Below, one piece after another: positions 1 to 8,128 of a stretch of 64,000 nucleotides of DNA (the stretch's first letter is position 1; every line of letters begins with the position of its first letter). The stretch lies in contig CAVZTR010000008.1 of NCBI GenBank assembly GCA_963778225.1, forward strand, positions 62,001 through 126,000, read 5' to 3'. Origin of the DNA: JAGVSR01 sp963778225. GTDB taxonomy: Bacteria > Pseudomonadota > Alphaproteobacteria > Rhizobiales > Hyphomicrobiaceae. The translations under genes were made by a program, and so were the position numbers. Under the pieces are notes generated by a model that was given only the letters and a program-made list of their open reading frames with translations, did no database searches and was not told the DNA's origin.

Positions 1-275
1 GCACGAAAGATGCTCGCGTCCTCACCTACATCGGGTTCGCCACGCGCAAGCAGGGTGACGTGGATGCAGCCCTCCCGCTTTACGCCGCTGCCCTTGCCAA
101 GGATCCGAACTTTGTCGTCGCCCGCGCTTATCTTGGCGAAGCGTACCTGACCAAGAATGAACCCGCCCGCGCCAAGGCCGAACTTGCTGAGATCGCCACC
201 CGCTGCGGCACCACCTGCGCGGCATACGTCGATCTCGACCGTCACATCAGCGACTATGAGACGGCCAAAGGCTGA
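1..275 (+). CDS. C-terminal end of a TPR-repeat protein (partial)
   Basis: The reading frame is open from the left edge of the window to a TGA at 273-275, so the start lies outside. The visible residues form helix pairs with the TPR spacing of small and large residues: one unit holds ALPLYAAALAKDP and the next ARAYLGEAYL. TPR units are protein-protein interaction scaffolds, and the binding partner cannot be told from this fragment. The C-terminal part has two cysteines (TRCGTTC). The MFS transporter gene begins 3 nt after the stop, so the two are probably co-transcribed. The TPR call is moderate because fewer than 100 residues are visible. Confidence 0.55.
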   Translation, partial: TKDARVLTYIGFATRKQGDVDAALPLYAAALAKDPNFVVARAYLGEAYLTKNEPARAKAELAEIATRCGTTCAAYVDLDRHISDYETAKG

Positions 276-278
276 CGC

Positions 279-1544
279 GTGAGCCCCACAGCCACCGCAG
301 AACAGGAGAACACCCTGGGGCCGATGATCACCATCGGCCTTCTCTTTTTCATCTTCGGCTTCGTCACGTGGCTCAACGGCCCGCTGATCACCTTCGTCAA
401 GCTCGCCTTCGATCTCGACGACGTGAACGCCTTTCTCGTGCCGATGGCATTCTACCTGTCGTACTTCTTCCTCGCCCTTCCCGCCTCCGCCGTCCTGCGC
501 GCTACCGGCATGAAACGCGGCATGGCGCTGGGCTTGGCCGTGATGGCCATCGGCGCGGTTCTGTTCGGCCACTTCACCACCGCCCGCATCTATGGCGGCG
601 CACTCACCGGCCTCTTCGTCATCGGCACCGGCCTCGCGTTGCTGCAAACGGCCGCAAATCCCTACGTCGCGATCCTCGGCCCCATCGCGAGTGCCGCCCG
701 CCGCATCGCTTTCATGGGCATCTGCAATAAGTTCGCAGGCCTTCTCGCTCCGCTCATCTTCGGCGCCCTCGTCCTTCACGGCCTCGACGACTTTGCCGAA
801 CGCGTAAAATCGGCACCGACGCCCGAAGCCCGCGCAAGCCTGCTAGACGCTTTCGCGGCGCAGGTTTACGCGCCCTACATGATTATGGCCGCGCTGCTCG
901 CTCTGCTCGGGGTATTCATCCTGCGCTCCCGCCTGCCTGATCTCCAGCCCGAAACGGTCAACGCCCACGACGAGCCTGGCTCGAAAGCTAAGACGATCTT
1001 CGCCTTCCCGCATCTCTGGCTGGGCGTCGTCGGCATCTTCACCTACGTCGGCGTGGAGGTCATGGCTGCCGATGCGATCGGCGTCTACGGCGAAGGCTTC
1101 GGCCTTCCGCTCGACGACACGCGGCTCTTTACCTCATACACGCTCGCCGCCATGCTCGTTGGCTACATTGCCGGCCTCGCGCTCATCCCGCGCATCGTCT
1201 CACAAGAACGCTACCTTGCGATCTCCGCCGCGCTCGGCATCCTTCTCTGCCTCGGCGCCACCACCACAAGCGGCGCCATCTCCGTCGCCTTCATCGCCGC
1301 ACTCGGCTTCGCCAATGCGATGATGTGGCCCGCCATCTTCCCTCTCGCCATCCGCGACCTCGGCCGCCACACTGAAACCGGCTCCGCCCTTCTCATCATG
1401 GCCGTCGCCGGCGGCGCCATCATGCCCTGGCTGTTCGCACTCCTGAAAACCCACGTCGATTTCCAGATCGCCTACGCCGCCCTCGCGATCCCCAGCTACG
1501 CCTTCCTTCTCTACTTCGGCCTTCGCGGTCACCGCACCACCTGA
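279..1544 (+). CDS. Sugar MFS transporter, FucP/GluP-like
   Basis: A 421-residue inner-membrane protein with about twelve hydrophobic segments, the usual size for the fucose/glucose-galactose proton symporter branch of the major facilitator superfamily. The first helix carries FFIFGFVTWLNGPLI, and a later segment reads LLQTAANPYVAILGP, which is characteristic of FucP/GluP-type permeases. The start is GTG at 279, right behind the upstream TPR gene stop, with a weak AAAGG ribosome-binding site. The substrate is probably a hexose or deoxyhexose taken up with protons, but no sugar catabolic gene is adjacent to narrow this. Family assignment is firm and substrate is inferred. Confidence 0.82.
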   Translation: MSPTATAEQENTLGPMITIGLLFFIFGFVTWLNGPLITFVKLAFDLDDVNAFLVPMAFYLSYFFLALPASAVLRATGMKRGMALGLAVMAIGAVLFGHFTTARIYGGALTGLFVIGTGLALLQTAANPYVAILGPIASAARRIAFMGICNKFAGLLAPLIFGALVLHGLDDFAERVKSAPTPEARASLLDAFAAQVYAPYMIMAALLALLGVFILRSRLPDLQPETVNAHDEPGSKAKTIFAFPHLWLGVVGIFTYVGVEVMAADAIGVYGEGFGLPLDDTRLFTSYTLAAMLVGYIAGLALIPRIVSQERYLAISAALGILLCLGATTTSGAISVAFIAALGFANAMMWPAIFPLAIRDLGRHTETGSALLIMAVAGGAIMPWLFALLKTHVDFQIAYAALAIPSYAFLLYFGLRGHRTT

Positions 1545-1571
1545 AACCCCGCACGCGTCCGCAAACCGTCG

Positions 1572-1598
1572 TTCCCCTCCCCCTCGCGGGGAGGGGAA
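1572..1598. repeat. GC-rich perfect inverted repeat between MFS and TetR genes
   Basis: Perfect 11-bp arms (TTCCCCTCCCC at 1572-1582 and its complement at 1588-1598) flank a 5-nt loop. There is no T-run, so it is not a classic intrinsic terminator, although it lies 28 nt after the MFS stop. A related, less perfect element occurs at 3172-3206. Palindromes of this style are often dispersed in alphaproteobacterial intergenic DNA. Confidence 0.6.
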
Positions 1599-1695
1599 GG
1601 GGTGGGGGGCTGCCTGCGGCGCACTCGCAATACAGCGCACCACGTGCGCCCGCCGGCCAACTGAGCTAAAAGCCGCCCATGATCCGGAACCGAAC

Positions 1696-2337
1696 ATGAG
1701 CTGGGGCAAGGGCGACGACACGAGCGCCAAGCGTGGCTACCATCACGGCAACCTGCGGGAAGCCCTGATCAAGGCCGCGCTCGATCTCATTTCGCAAAAA
1801 GGCCCCGCCGGTTTCACGTTCGCGGAAGCCGCCCGCGTTGCTGGCGTCTCTCCCGCAGCGCCCTACCGTCATTTCCGCGACCGCGACGCGCTGATCGCCG
1901 ATGTTGCCCGCCAAGGGTTCCAAGCCTTCGCCCGCGCACTCGAAAGCGCCTGGGGCGCCGGTCAGCCGAACCCCCGCTCAGCCTTCGAACGCGTCGGCCG
2001 CGCCTACCTCCACTTTGCGCGCACCGAACCCGCCTATTTCGCGGCCATGTTTGAAAGCGGCCTCGCAGGCGCTGACTATCCGGAGATGGCCGTCGAAGGC
2101 GACCGCGCGTTCGCCATCCTGCGCACCGCGTGCGAAGCGCTCCTCGAGACCATGCCGAAAGAGAAGCGCCCTCCCGCCATGATGATGGCCCTCCACATCT
2201 GGTCGCTGTCGCACGGCATCGCGTCGCTCTTTGCTCGCGGCGATCGCGCCCGCCGCCCCATCCCCATGACGCCCGAAGATCTGCTCGAAGCCGCCACCCT
2301 CATTTACCTCGACGGCCTGGGCGTCCCTTCGAAGTAG
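1696..2337 (+). CDS. TetR/AcrR-family transcriptional regulator with WHG-type C-terminal domain
   Basis: A 213-residue repressor-type protein. The N-terminus carries KRGYHHGNLREALIKAAL followed by the helix-turn-helix FTFAEAARVAGVSPAAPYRHFRDRDAL (residues about 37-63), the standard TetR DNA-binding domain. The C-terminal half has the pattern of WHG-type ligand domains (HIWSLSHGIASLF). The ATG at 1696 starts about 17 residues before the first conserved helix. The ligand and target are unknown. It may control the MFS gene upstream or act on its own promoter. The TetR assignment is firm and the C-terminal subfamily is likely. Confidence 0.88.
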   Translation: MSWGKGDDTSAKRGYHHGNLREALIKAALDLISQKGPAGFTFAEAARVAGVSPAAPYRHFRDRDALIADVARQGFQAFARALESAWGAGQPNPRSAFERVGRAYLHFARTEPAYFAAMFESGLAGADYPEMAVEGDRAFAILRTACEALLETMPKEKRPPAMMMALHIWSLSHGIASLFARGDRARRPIPMTPEDLLEAATLIYLDGLGVPSK

Positions 2338-2379
2338 CCAACACTGCAATAAGAGAGCGTTGCGCGCTAAGCATAGCCA

Positions 2380-2811
2380 TCAGCGTCGCCGCATCTCATC
2401 ACGACGCATCGGCATCGCATCGATCGTCGCAAACAGTTTTTCAGCTGCGAGCGGTTTGGAACTCGACAGTTTTTCCCCGCCATCCTTGCCCACTAAAACA
2501 GCGCGAAACTCTCCGTCCGCAACATTATAGCGGGCTCTGAGTGAGGTCGCGTTGCTGCTGGGTGGTGGGCCAAGTTCGGTCGACAAGCTGCTGCCAATAA
2601 CCCAGACAACGACCACATCGCGCTTATTCAGATCCGAGCGGTTGCGCGAAACGATCTGCCGCTGTTCCGCCAGCAACGGACTGCCGTCGCTCTCCGCGAA
2701 CACAACCAGCGGCCGCTTCTTCCATCTATAATTCGCCATCGACTGCGCCGCCGTGGCGAAGACCGCAAGCGTGGCCAAAGCTGCCGCGAGACGAACGACC
2801 ATGCGCATCAT
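2380..2811 (-). CDS. DUF4174 domain-containing exported protein
   Basis: 143 residues. The N-terminus is a signal peptide (MRMVVRLAAALATLAVFATAAQS), so the mature part is probably periplasmic. The rest matches the DUF4174 pattern as I know it: PLVVFAES near the start, EQR before a variable stretch, a strand DVVVVWV, then VLVGKDGGEKL and the C-terminal signature IDAMPMRRDEMR. The fold is expected to be thioredoxin-like, but no CxxC is present. Function is unknown. It is convergent with the TetR gene, with 42 nt between the stops. Confidence 0.8.
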   Translation of the reverse strand: MMRMVVRLAAALATLAVFATAAQSMANYRWKKRPLVVFAESDGSPLLAEQRQIVSRNRSDLNKRDVVVVWVIGSSLSTELGPPPSSNATSLRARYNVADGEFRAVLVGKDGGEKLSSSKPLAAEKLFATIDAMPMRRDEMRRR

Positions 2812-3093
2812 CTAATACAACCCCGCCCATCAATTGGCTGCGACATCACCTCGCCCGTCGCCACGGACTCGCAGGCATCAAACAAACCGCACAGTGACCC
2901 AACGTGGCTCAACATGCGCAGTTCCACGCCCAACAGCCCGGCGCGCGTTTCACCCCACAGGTGTTATCCCGCCCTCTATTGTCGGGACCCATTCGTCGGC
3001 TCGTTGTGGCGGTAGGTGTTTGCGGCGGCAGTTCGAAATACTGGGTGACGCCAGAACGCAATGCCTGAAGTGTCTCGGGCACCCTGGACTTCG

Positions 3094-3113
3094 CCGGGGC
3101 AGGCTTGCCCGGG
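3094..3113. repeat. Short GC-rich inverted repeat
   Basis: Arms CCGGGGCA and TGCCCGGG, with one mismatched pair, around a 4-nt loop (ggct). It sits in non-coding DNA. It may be part of a dispersed intergenic element, but only this copy is clear in the window. Confidence 0.4.
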
Positions 3114-3171
3114 ATGGCAGGTGCTTTTTCGCGCGCACCGCTCTGATCCCTCAGTGGTCGTGATCACCCCA

Positions 3172-3206
3172 CACCTTCCACTCCCCGCAAGGGGGCGGGG
3201 AAGGTG
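3172..3206. repeat. Imperfect GC-rich inverted repeat
   Basis: Outer arms CACACCTT and AAGGTG, inner arms CCCCGC and GCGGGG, with a short purine loop. It is similar in style to the palindrome at 1572-1598. There is no poly-T tract. Confidence 0.4.
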
Positions 3207-3670
3207 CTCGCGTCCCTTCCGTCCTTGCGCGCGGACGCTGTCCGAAAAAGTTCTTTGCGCCCACTTATCCCCGCCTCTCACCACTCCCCTACACTGCCCT
3301 CATCTCCGTCCTGGAGAAGGGGGCGTCGCTTAAGAGGCGTCTTGTGACGTGGGACGGGGTGCAGTGTCGCTGACGGAGGGTCGCATCCTCTCTCGGTGAG
3401 GCTCGGATCGGCCGCCTGCTGGAACGCAGGACGCGAAGAACGCGCTGAAACGTCGATCGTATGCCGGAAATCCTGCGCGGGGCGGTCCACGGGCCGCACC
3501 TTACTACCCACCTAGCGGCTCATGCGCCGCCCCGCCCCCTTCGCCCAAAAGTGCGAAGGCAATAAAACCGCTCATTGCCTCCACGACCGCGCACGCGCCG
3601 GACAATGTAGATACACTAACTGCAGCAAGTTGGCCGTTGCCCGGCCCTCTAAAATTCTTAACGCCTCCTC

Positions 3671-3724
3671 TTGACGAGTTGCCCTCCGCGATCCACATAT
3701 GTGAATGTAATAAACATTCACATA
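3671..3724 (+). promoter_or_regulatory. Candidate promoter overlapped by an 11-bp perfect inverted-repeat operator
   Basis: A -35-like TTGACG lies at 3671-3676. A perfect inverted repeat, TATGTGAATGT (3698-3708) / ACATTCACATA (3714-3724) with a 5-nt AT loop, covers the place where a -10 element would be. A second palindrome, CACATATGTG (3694-3703), overlaps its left arm. Arms of this length and spacing are typical of sites bound by dimers such as TetR- or GntR-type repressors. It ends 29 bp before the DUF2852 start. The regulator is not known. The TetR protein at 1696 is one candidate. Confidence 0.6.
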
Positions 3725-3753
3725 GGCTTCCATCCACAAGGAGTGAGGGTGAA

Positions 3754-4188
3754 ATGAACGAACTGGTCATGAAACTCGACGAATTGGGCCGCCCCGCGTG
3801 GATCGGCCTGATGGTCGTCAGTTTCATCCTGGTCTGGCCCGTCGGGCTGGCAATTCTGGCTTTTCTTCTCTGGAGTGGACGAATGGGATGCGGATCTCGC
3901 ATGAACAAGGGTCGCTGGCCCTCGCGTTTCGCCGATAAAATGGAGCGGACCGCCTCCGCATGGAGCAACGAAGTCCGCACCGGCTTCGGCGGTTCGAGTG
4001 GCAACCGCGCCTTCGACGAATACCGCGAAGCCACATTGAAGCGCCTGGAAGAGGAACAGCGCGAATTCCGCGACTTCCTCGACAATCTCCGTCACGCCAA
4101 GGACCGTGCCGAGTTCGACCAGTTCATGTCGAGCCGCAAGAACGGTACCGGCGGACCTGATACCGGCGGCACCCCGCAACCCGTCTAA
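3754..4188 (+). CDS. DUF2852 domain-containing membrane protein
   Basis: 144 residues from the ATG at 3754, which has AAGGAG about 10 nt upstream. The frame is open further upstream, but that part crosses the promoter/operator and looks non-coding. After a short N-terminal helix there is one hydrophobic span (PAWIGLMVVSFILVWPVGLAILAFLLW, residues about 13-39), then a charged C-terminal half with a likely coiled coil (FDEYREATLKRLEEEQREFRDFLDNLRHAKDRAEFDQFM), which is the DUF2852 layout. The function is unknown. The promoter shows an operator-like repeat and a terminator follows, so it is probably a monocistronic, regulated gene. Confidence 0.82.
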   Translation: MNELVMKLDELGRPAWIGLMVVSFILVWPVGLAILAFLLWSGRMGCGSRMNKGRWPSRFADKMERTASAWSNEVRTGFGGSSGNRAFDEYREATLKRLEEEQREFRDFLDNLRHAKDRAEFDQFMSSRKNGTGGPDTGGTPQPV

Positions 4189-4194
4189 CTTTAT

Positions 4195-4268
4195 GCCCGG
4201 CGACTTTGCGAATCAAAGTCGCCGGGCACTCTCGAATGTAAAAGGCCCGCGTTCGCGCGGGCCTTTTT
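4195..4268 (+). terminator. Two hairpins downstream of the DUF2852 gene; the second is an intrinsic terminator
   Basis: The first hairpin has perfect 13-bp arms (4195-4207 and 4215-4227) and a 7-nt loop but no T-run. The second (4240-4267) has arms AAAAGGCCCGCG and CGCGGGCCTTTT around a TTCG tetraloop and ends in five Ts, a textbook Rho-independent terminator. This tandem arrangement should stop transcription before the phosphoesterase gene. Confidence 0.88.
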
Positions 4269-4328
4269 GTCATGCGCGCCGCCGTGTCACTGACACCCGT
4301 CATGCAAAACCGCTATGCTCGCCTCGAC

Positions 4329-5177
4329 ATGACGGACGAAGCAAAAACCACCTCTCATCGCGATAATCCTGACCTGCGCCACGTCACAGGATCGTTCGAT
4401 ATCATCGGCGACGTGCACGGCTGCGCAGACGAATTACAGGAACTCCTGCACAAGCTCGGCTACGAGGCTCGCCTCTATGGCACCGGCGAGGGTCGCCGCG
4501 CCCATGTCAAATCCCCGCCCGGCCGCCGCGCCGTTTTTGTCGGCGACCTCGTCGATCGCGGCCCATCCGCGCCCGATGTGCTCCGCCTCGTGCTCGCTCT
4601 CGTCGCGGAAGGCCACGCACTCTGTGTTCCTGGAAATCACGATGTAAAGTTCGTCCGCTGGCTCGCCGGCCGCAACGTCAAACTTACGCACGGCCTCGAC
4701 AAGACAGCCGAGCAGTTCGAAGCGGAATCGCTCGCGTTCCGCACTCACGTCGGCAGCTTCCTGGAAAAACTTCCCATCCACGTCTGGCTCGACGGCGGTA
4801 AACTGGCCGTCGCACACGCAGGATTGAAGGAAGACATGCTGGGCCGCGACACCGACAAGATCCGCTCGTTCTGCCTCTACGGCGAAACCTCCGGCGAGCA
4901 GGACGAATTCGGCCTCCCGGTCCGCTATCACTGGGCCGCCGAATACCGCGGCAGCACGGCCGTCATCTATGGCCACACGCCCGTCCCTGAACCCGGCTGG
5001 GTCAACAACACGCTTTGCGTCGATACCGGCTGCTGCTTTGGAGGCAAACTTTCGGCCTTGCGCTGGCCTGAACGCGAAATCGTGTCCATTCCCGCGCGCA
5101 AGGTCCACGCGGAAACCCGCCGTCCCTTTGGACATCCGCCGGTCCGCCCCGGAGTCGATTTCCCCGGCTCCGGCTGA
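4329..5177 (+). CDS. Metallophosphoesterase (calcineurin-like, PrpE/ApaH-type)
   Basis: 282 residues from the ATG at 4329. An upstream in-frame ATG at 4272 lies just past the preceding terminator and is less likely. The phosphoesterase motifs appear in order: DIIGDVHGCADEL, VGDLVDRGP, CVPGNHD, then AHAGL and YGHTP. Together they supply the Asp/His/Asn ligands for two metal ions. Relatives hydrolyse diadenosine tetraphosphate, phosphoproteins or RNA 5'/3' phosphates. The DVHGC form also occurs in the phosphatase domain of bacterial Pnkp, but no kinase or ligase domain is present here. The exact substrate is unknown. Confidence 0.85.
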   Translation: MTDEAKTTSHRDNPDLRHVTGSFDIIGDVHGCADELQELLHKLGYEARLYGTGEGRRAHVKSPPGRRAVFVGDLVDRGPSAPDVLRLVLALVAEGHALCVPGNHDVKFVRWLAGRNVKLTHGLDKTAEQFEAESLAFRTHVGSFLEKLPIHVWLDGGKLAVAHAGLKEDMLGRDTDKIRSFCLYGETSGEQDEFGLPVRYHWAAEYRGSTAVIYGHTPVPEPGWVNNTLCVDTGCCFGGKLSALRWPEREIVSIPARKVHAETRRPFGHPPVRPGVDFPGSG

Positions 5178-5233
5178 TCTCCGTGAATTCGGCCATGCCC
5201 TGCCGCGCTCCGAAGCGAGGCCCCATAACTTTT

Positions 5234-6211
5234 CTAGAGTTCGTACACGATCGCGCCGCCCGTCAGGCCGGCACCGGCTGCAGCAAACAGCAGCTTGTCA
5301 CCGGCTCGAAGATCAGCCTCGGCGGCCCGAAGCGACAGCGTGAACGGGATGGTCGCCGCGGAACTGTTGCCATATTCCGCCACGCTCGAAAGCAGCCGCT
5401 CATCGGCCAGCCCGAGCTTTTTCTGCACCGCGCCGATGATCCGCGCATTTGCCTGGTGCGGAATGCAATACCGAACATCGCCGAGACCAAGCCCCGCGTT
5501 CGCCAGTGCCCGCTCGGACGTCGCCGCCATCATCTCGACGGCCTTGACGAACACGGCCCTTCCATCCCGGATCTGCATCAGCGTCTCAGACGGATCCGCC
5601 ACCATGCTGAATGGACGACGGCTCCCGCCGGCCGGAATCTGAATAAGGTCGTAGCTTGCTCCGTCCGTCGCGAGTTCGATGCCGCGTATGCCGGCGTTCG
5701 GCCGCTCATCGGGCGCCACAAGCACGGCCCCCGCCGCATCCGCAAACAGGATCACGCTCGCCCGCTCTTCCGGGTTCGTTCGCCGTGAGAGAATGTTCGC
5801 CGCGACAACGAGCACTGGCTTGCCATGCAGCCGCGCGAAGCCGTCTGCATAAGCCAGCGCGTGCAGGAAGCCTCCGCACGCCCCCGCCATGTCGATCCCG
5901 CCCGCGCGGTTTAAGCCCAGGCGGTGAGCCACCAGCGGCGCGCTGGGTGGCAACAGGTGATCCGGCGTTGAAGTCGCCAGCACCAACAGCCCAATGCGCG
6001 AGCGATCGAACCCGATCCGCTCCAGCGCCATCTCGCCGGCCTTCACCGCCATGTCCGACAGCGCTTCGTCCGCCGCCGCATAGCGCCGCTCAGCGATACC
6101 GGTGCGCCTCAGAATCCATCCGTCCTCCAGGCCCAGACGCGCCTCGATCTCCGCATTGCCGACACGGCGTACGGGCGCGTAGTGGCCGGTTGAGAGGATC
6201 GTGGAACCCAT
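5234..6211 (-). CDS. bioZ: BioZ-type beta-ketoacyl-ACP synthase III (biotin precursor synthesis)
   Basis: 325 residues with the FabH fold. The catalytic triad is visible: Cys112 in AGACGGF, His252 in PHQANAR and Asn282 in YGNSSAA. FabH itself starts fatty-acid chains, but this copy is the last gene of a bioB-bioF-bioD-bioA-bioZ run. In Agrobacterium and Mesorhizobium the homologue in this position, BioZ, condenses glutaryl-CoA with malonyl-ACP to make the pimeloyl-ACP precursor. The assignment to BioZ rests on this context. The start lies 21 nt after the bioA stop. No bioC or bioH is present in the window. Confidence 0.85.
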   Translation of the reverse strand: MGSTILSTGHYAPVRRVGNAEIEARLGLEDGWILRRTGIAERRYAAADEALSDMAVKAGEMALERIGFDRSRIGLLVLATSTPDHLLPPSAPLVAHRLGLNRAGGIDMAGACGGFLHALAYADGFARLHGKPVLVVAANILSRRTNPEERASVILFADAAGAVLVAPDERPNAGIRGIELATDGASYDLIQIPAGGSRRPFSMVADPSETLMQIRDGRAVFVKAVEMMAATSERALANAGLGLGDVRYCIPHQANARIIGAVQKKLGLADERLLSSVAEYGNSSAATIPFTLSLRAAEADLRAGDKLLFAAAGAGLTGGAIVYEL

Positions 6212-6232
6212 TTCGAACTTTCGCGGGTTGGA

Positions 6233-7505
6233 TCAGGCCACCGCGTCGGCCGCGCTGGCGATAGCGGCATAGACCTGGTCGAGATCGGTGGCGGTCGTGC
6301 AGTAGGGCGGCATCACATAAACGGTATTGCCGAGCGGGCGCAGCAGAACGCCTGCCGCGATGAAGTGTTCGTAGAGCTTCGGCCCGACGCCCGCAAGATA
6401 ACCGGCATCGCCAACCTGCACATCGAGCGCCGTAATCGTCCCGGTCTGCCGCAAATTGGTAAACCGCGCATCGCTGGCCAGCGCCTTCAGCCGCTCACTC
6501 TGCAAGCCTGGCGAGCGTATCGATACGCGCCATCACCGGCTCGTTGAGCCAGATATCGAGATTGGCCGAGGCCGCTGCGCACGCGATTGGATTGGCCGTG
6601 TAGCTCGACGAATGAAAGAACGTCTTCGTCCGATCTGTCGAATAGTGGGCGTCGAAGATTGCCCGCGTCGCCAGCGTCGCTGCCAGCGGAATGACGCCGC
6701 CCGTCAGGCCCTTCGCAACGCACAGGATATCGGGAGTGACGCACGCCTGCTCACAGGCGAACGCCGTGCCGGTCCGTCCAAACCCCGTCATCACCTCGTC
6801 GGCGATGAACAATGCCCCATGCATTTTCGTGATTTCAAGGATCCGCCGCAGCACTTGCGCCGGATACATCAGCATCCCACCCGCACCGAGGATCAGCGGC
6901 TCCACGATTACGGCTGCCGTTGGCTCTTCGCTCAACAGGGCTTCAAGCGCCGCAAACGTCTCCTCCTCGCGCCCCGCTTCCGGAAACGGCACCCGCGCCA
7001 CATCGAAAAGCATCGGCTCATACGGCGCATTAAAAATGCCCCGGGCCCCCGCCGACATCGTCCCGATCGTATCGCCGTGATACGCATGCTCGAACGCGAT
7101 GATGCGCGTGCGCGTCTCTCCCGTGTTTCGCCAGTATCCGAGCGCCATCTTCAGCGCCACTTCCACCGCCGTCGACCCGCTGTCGGAATAGAAAACGTGC
7201 GCGAGATCGCTGGTCCCGAGGCTGCGCCTGACAAGAGCCAGCAGTTTCTCAGCCGTCTCTTCGGCCGGCGCGTGCGTAAAACCGGCGAAGATCACCTGAT
7301 CGAGTGCATCCGCCTGTCGCTTGATCGCCTCCACGATGGGCGCATGCCGGTGCCCATGCGTCACCACCCACCACGACGAGATGCCGTCGAAAATCCGCCG
7401 TCCATCTTCCGCCGTCAGATACGCGCCCGCTGCCGACGCCACCTTGATCGGCAGCGGTGCAACGGCGTGCTGCGTGAACGGATGCCAGACCGTGGACCGG
7501 CTCAA
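6233..7505 (-). pseudogene. bioA: bioA, adenosylmethionine-8-amino-7-oxononanoate aminotransferase, split by an apparent 1-nt frameshift
   Basis: Frame one (7505 down to 6495) encodes 336 residues: HPFTQ at residue 8, the substrate-binding SSWWVVTHGH, PLP-binding Asp236 (ADEVMTGFGRTG) and Lys265 (CVAKGLTGG). The next frame (6505 down to 6233) supplies the missing C-terminus (ALDVQ ... VYVMPPYCTT). Together they give about 424 residues, the normal BioA length. Removing one A from the AA at 6504-6505 would restore ARL-QSERLKALA. BioA converts 7-keto-8-aminopelargonate to 7,8-diaminopelargonate. Its start overlaps the bioD stop by 4 nt. Whether this is a real lesion or a sequencing error cannot be told here. 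Confidence 0.85.
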
Positions 7506-8128
7506 CGGAAATCCTCCTCGCGGAAATGCGTCATGAACGCATCCCGCAGCGTATGGGCATTGAGTTGCGGCAGATGCGGCAGCCGCCCCAGAACACGCAC
7601 GTCCCCCATCTCGCCGATCGTGCGAATATTGTCGGAGTTATCCTCGCCCACGAACGCTATGCCATGAATGGGGATGCCACGCGATCGCATGGCGGCAATC
7701 GAGAGCAGGGTATGATTGATCGTCCCGAGCGTGGTCCGCGTGACCAAGATGACCGGCAGGTGCCACTTCTGGTACAAATCGATTTGCAGGAAGGCGCGCG
7801 TGATCGGCACCATCAGACCGCCCGCACCCTCGATCACGAGCGGTCCAAGACCATCCGGTGGCACCAGCATCGCGGGTTGAATGACGATCCCGTCCAATTC
7901 CGCCGATCGGTGCGGCGACAGCGGCGCGTTCAGGCGATACCGCTCCGGCAGAATGTGATCGGCTGGCAATCCCGACAGCCGCATCACCGTCTCTTTATCG
8001 CCTTCGGGCGCAACCCCGCTTTGAATTGGCTTCCAGTAAAAGGCGCCGAGCGCCCCGGCGAGGCCGGCGGAAAAAACGGTCTTGCCGACATTGGTGTCGG
8101 TTCCGCTGACGACGAAGCGGCGTGTCAT
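7502..8128 (-). CDS. bioD: Dethiobiotin synthetase
   Basis: 208 residues. The protein begins with the ATP-binding P-loop GTDTNVGKT (residues 9-17) and has KPIQSG as the diaminopelargonate/carbamate region, with VIEGAGGLMVPI later, all standard for BioD. The enzyme closes the ureido ring of dethiobiotin using ATP and CO2, the step before biotin synthase. It overlaps bioF and bioA by 4 nt at either end, so translational coupling is likely. Confidence 0.95.
   Translation of the reverse strand: MTRRFVVSGTDTNVGKTVFSAGLAGALGAFYWKPIQSGVAPEGDKETVMRLSGLPADHILPERYRLNAPLSPHRSAELDGIVIQPAMLVPPDGLGPLVIEGAGGLMVPITRAFLQIDLYQKWHLPVILVTRTTLGTINHTLLSIAAMRSRGIPIHGIAFVGEDNSDNIRTIGEMGDVRVLGRLPHLPQLNAHTLRDAFMTHFREEDFR

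Larger units (their letters stand above)
2812..3753. other. Gene-free stretch with palindromes and a regulated promoter region
   Basis: About 940 bp with no convincing gene. The short open frames on both strands are Arg/Pro/Ser-rich and match no family I recognise. The stretch holds two GC-rich inverted repeats (about 3094-3113 and 3172-3206). Its last 100 bp form the putative promoter and operator of the DUF2852 gene (see 3671-3724). I see no tRNA, SRP RNA or tmRNA signature. Confidence 0.6.

Noticed and set aside
6456..7667. A 403-codon plus-strand frame opposite bioA and bioD
   Set aside because: It is Arg/His-rich and has no recognisable domain, and it would overlap the biotin genes.
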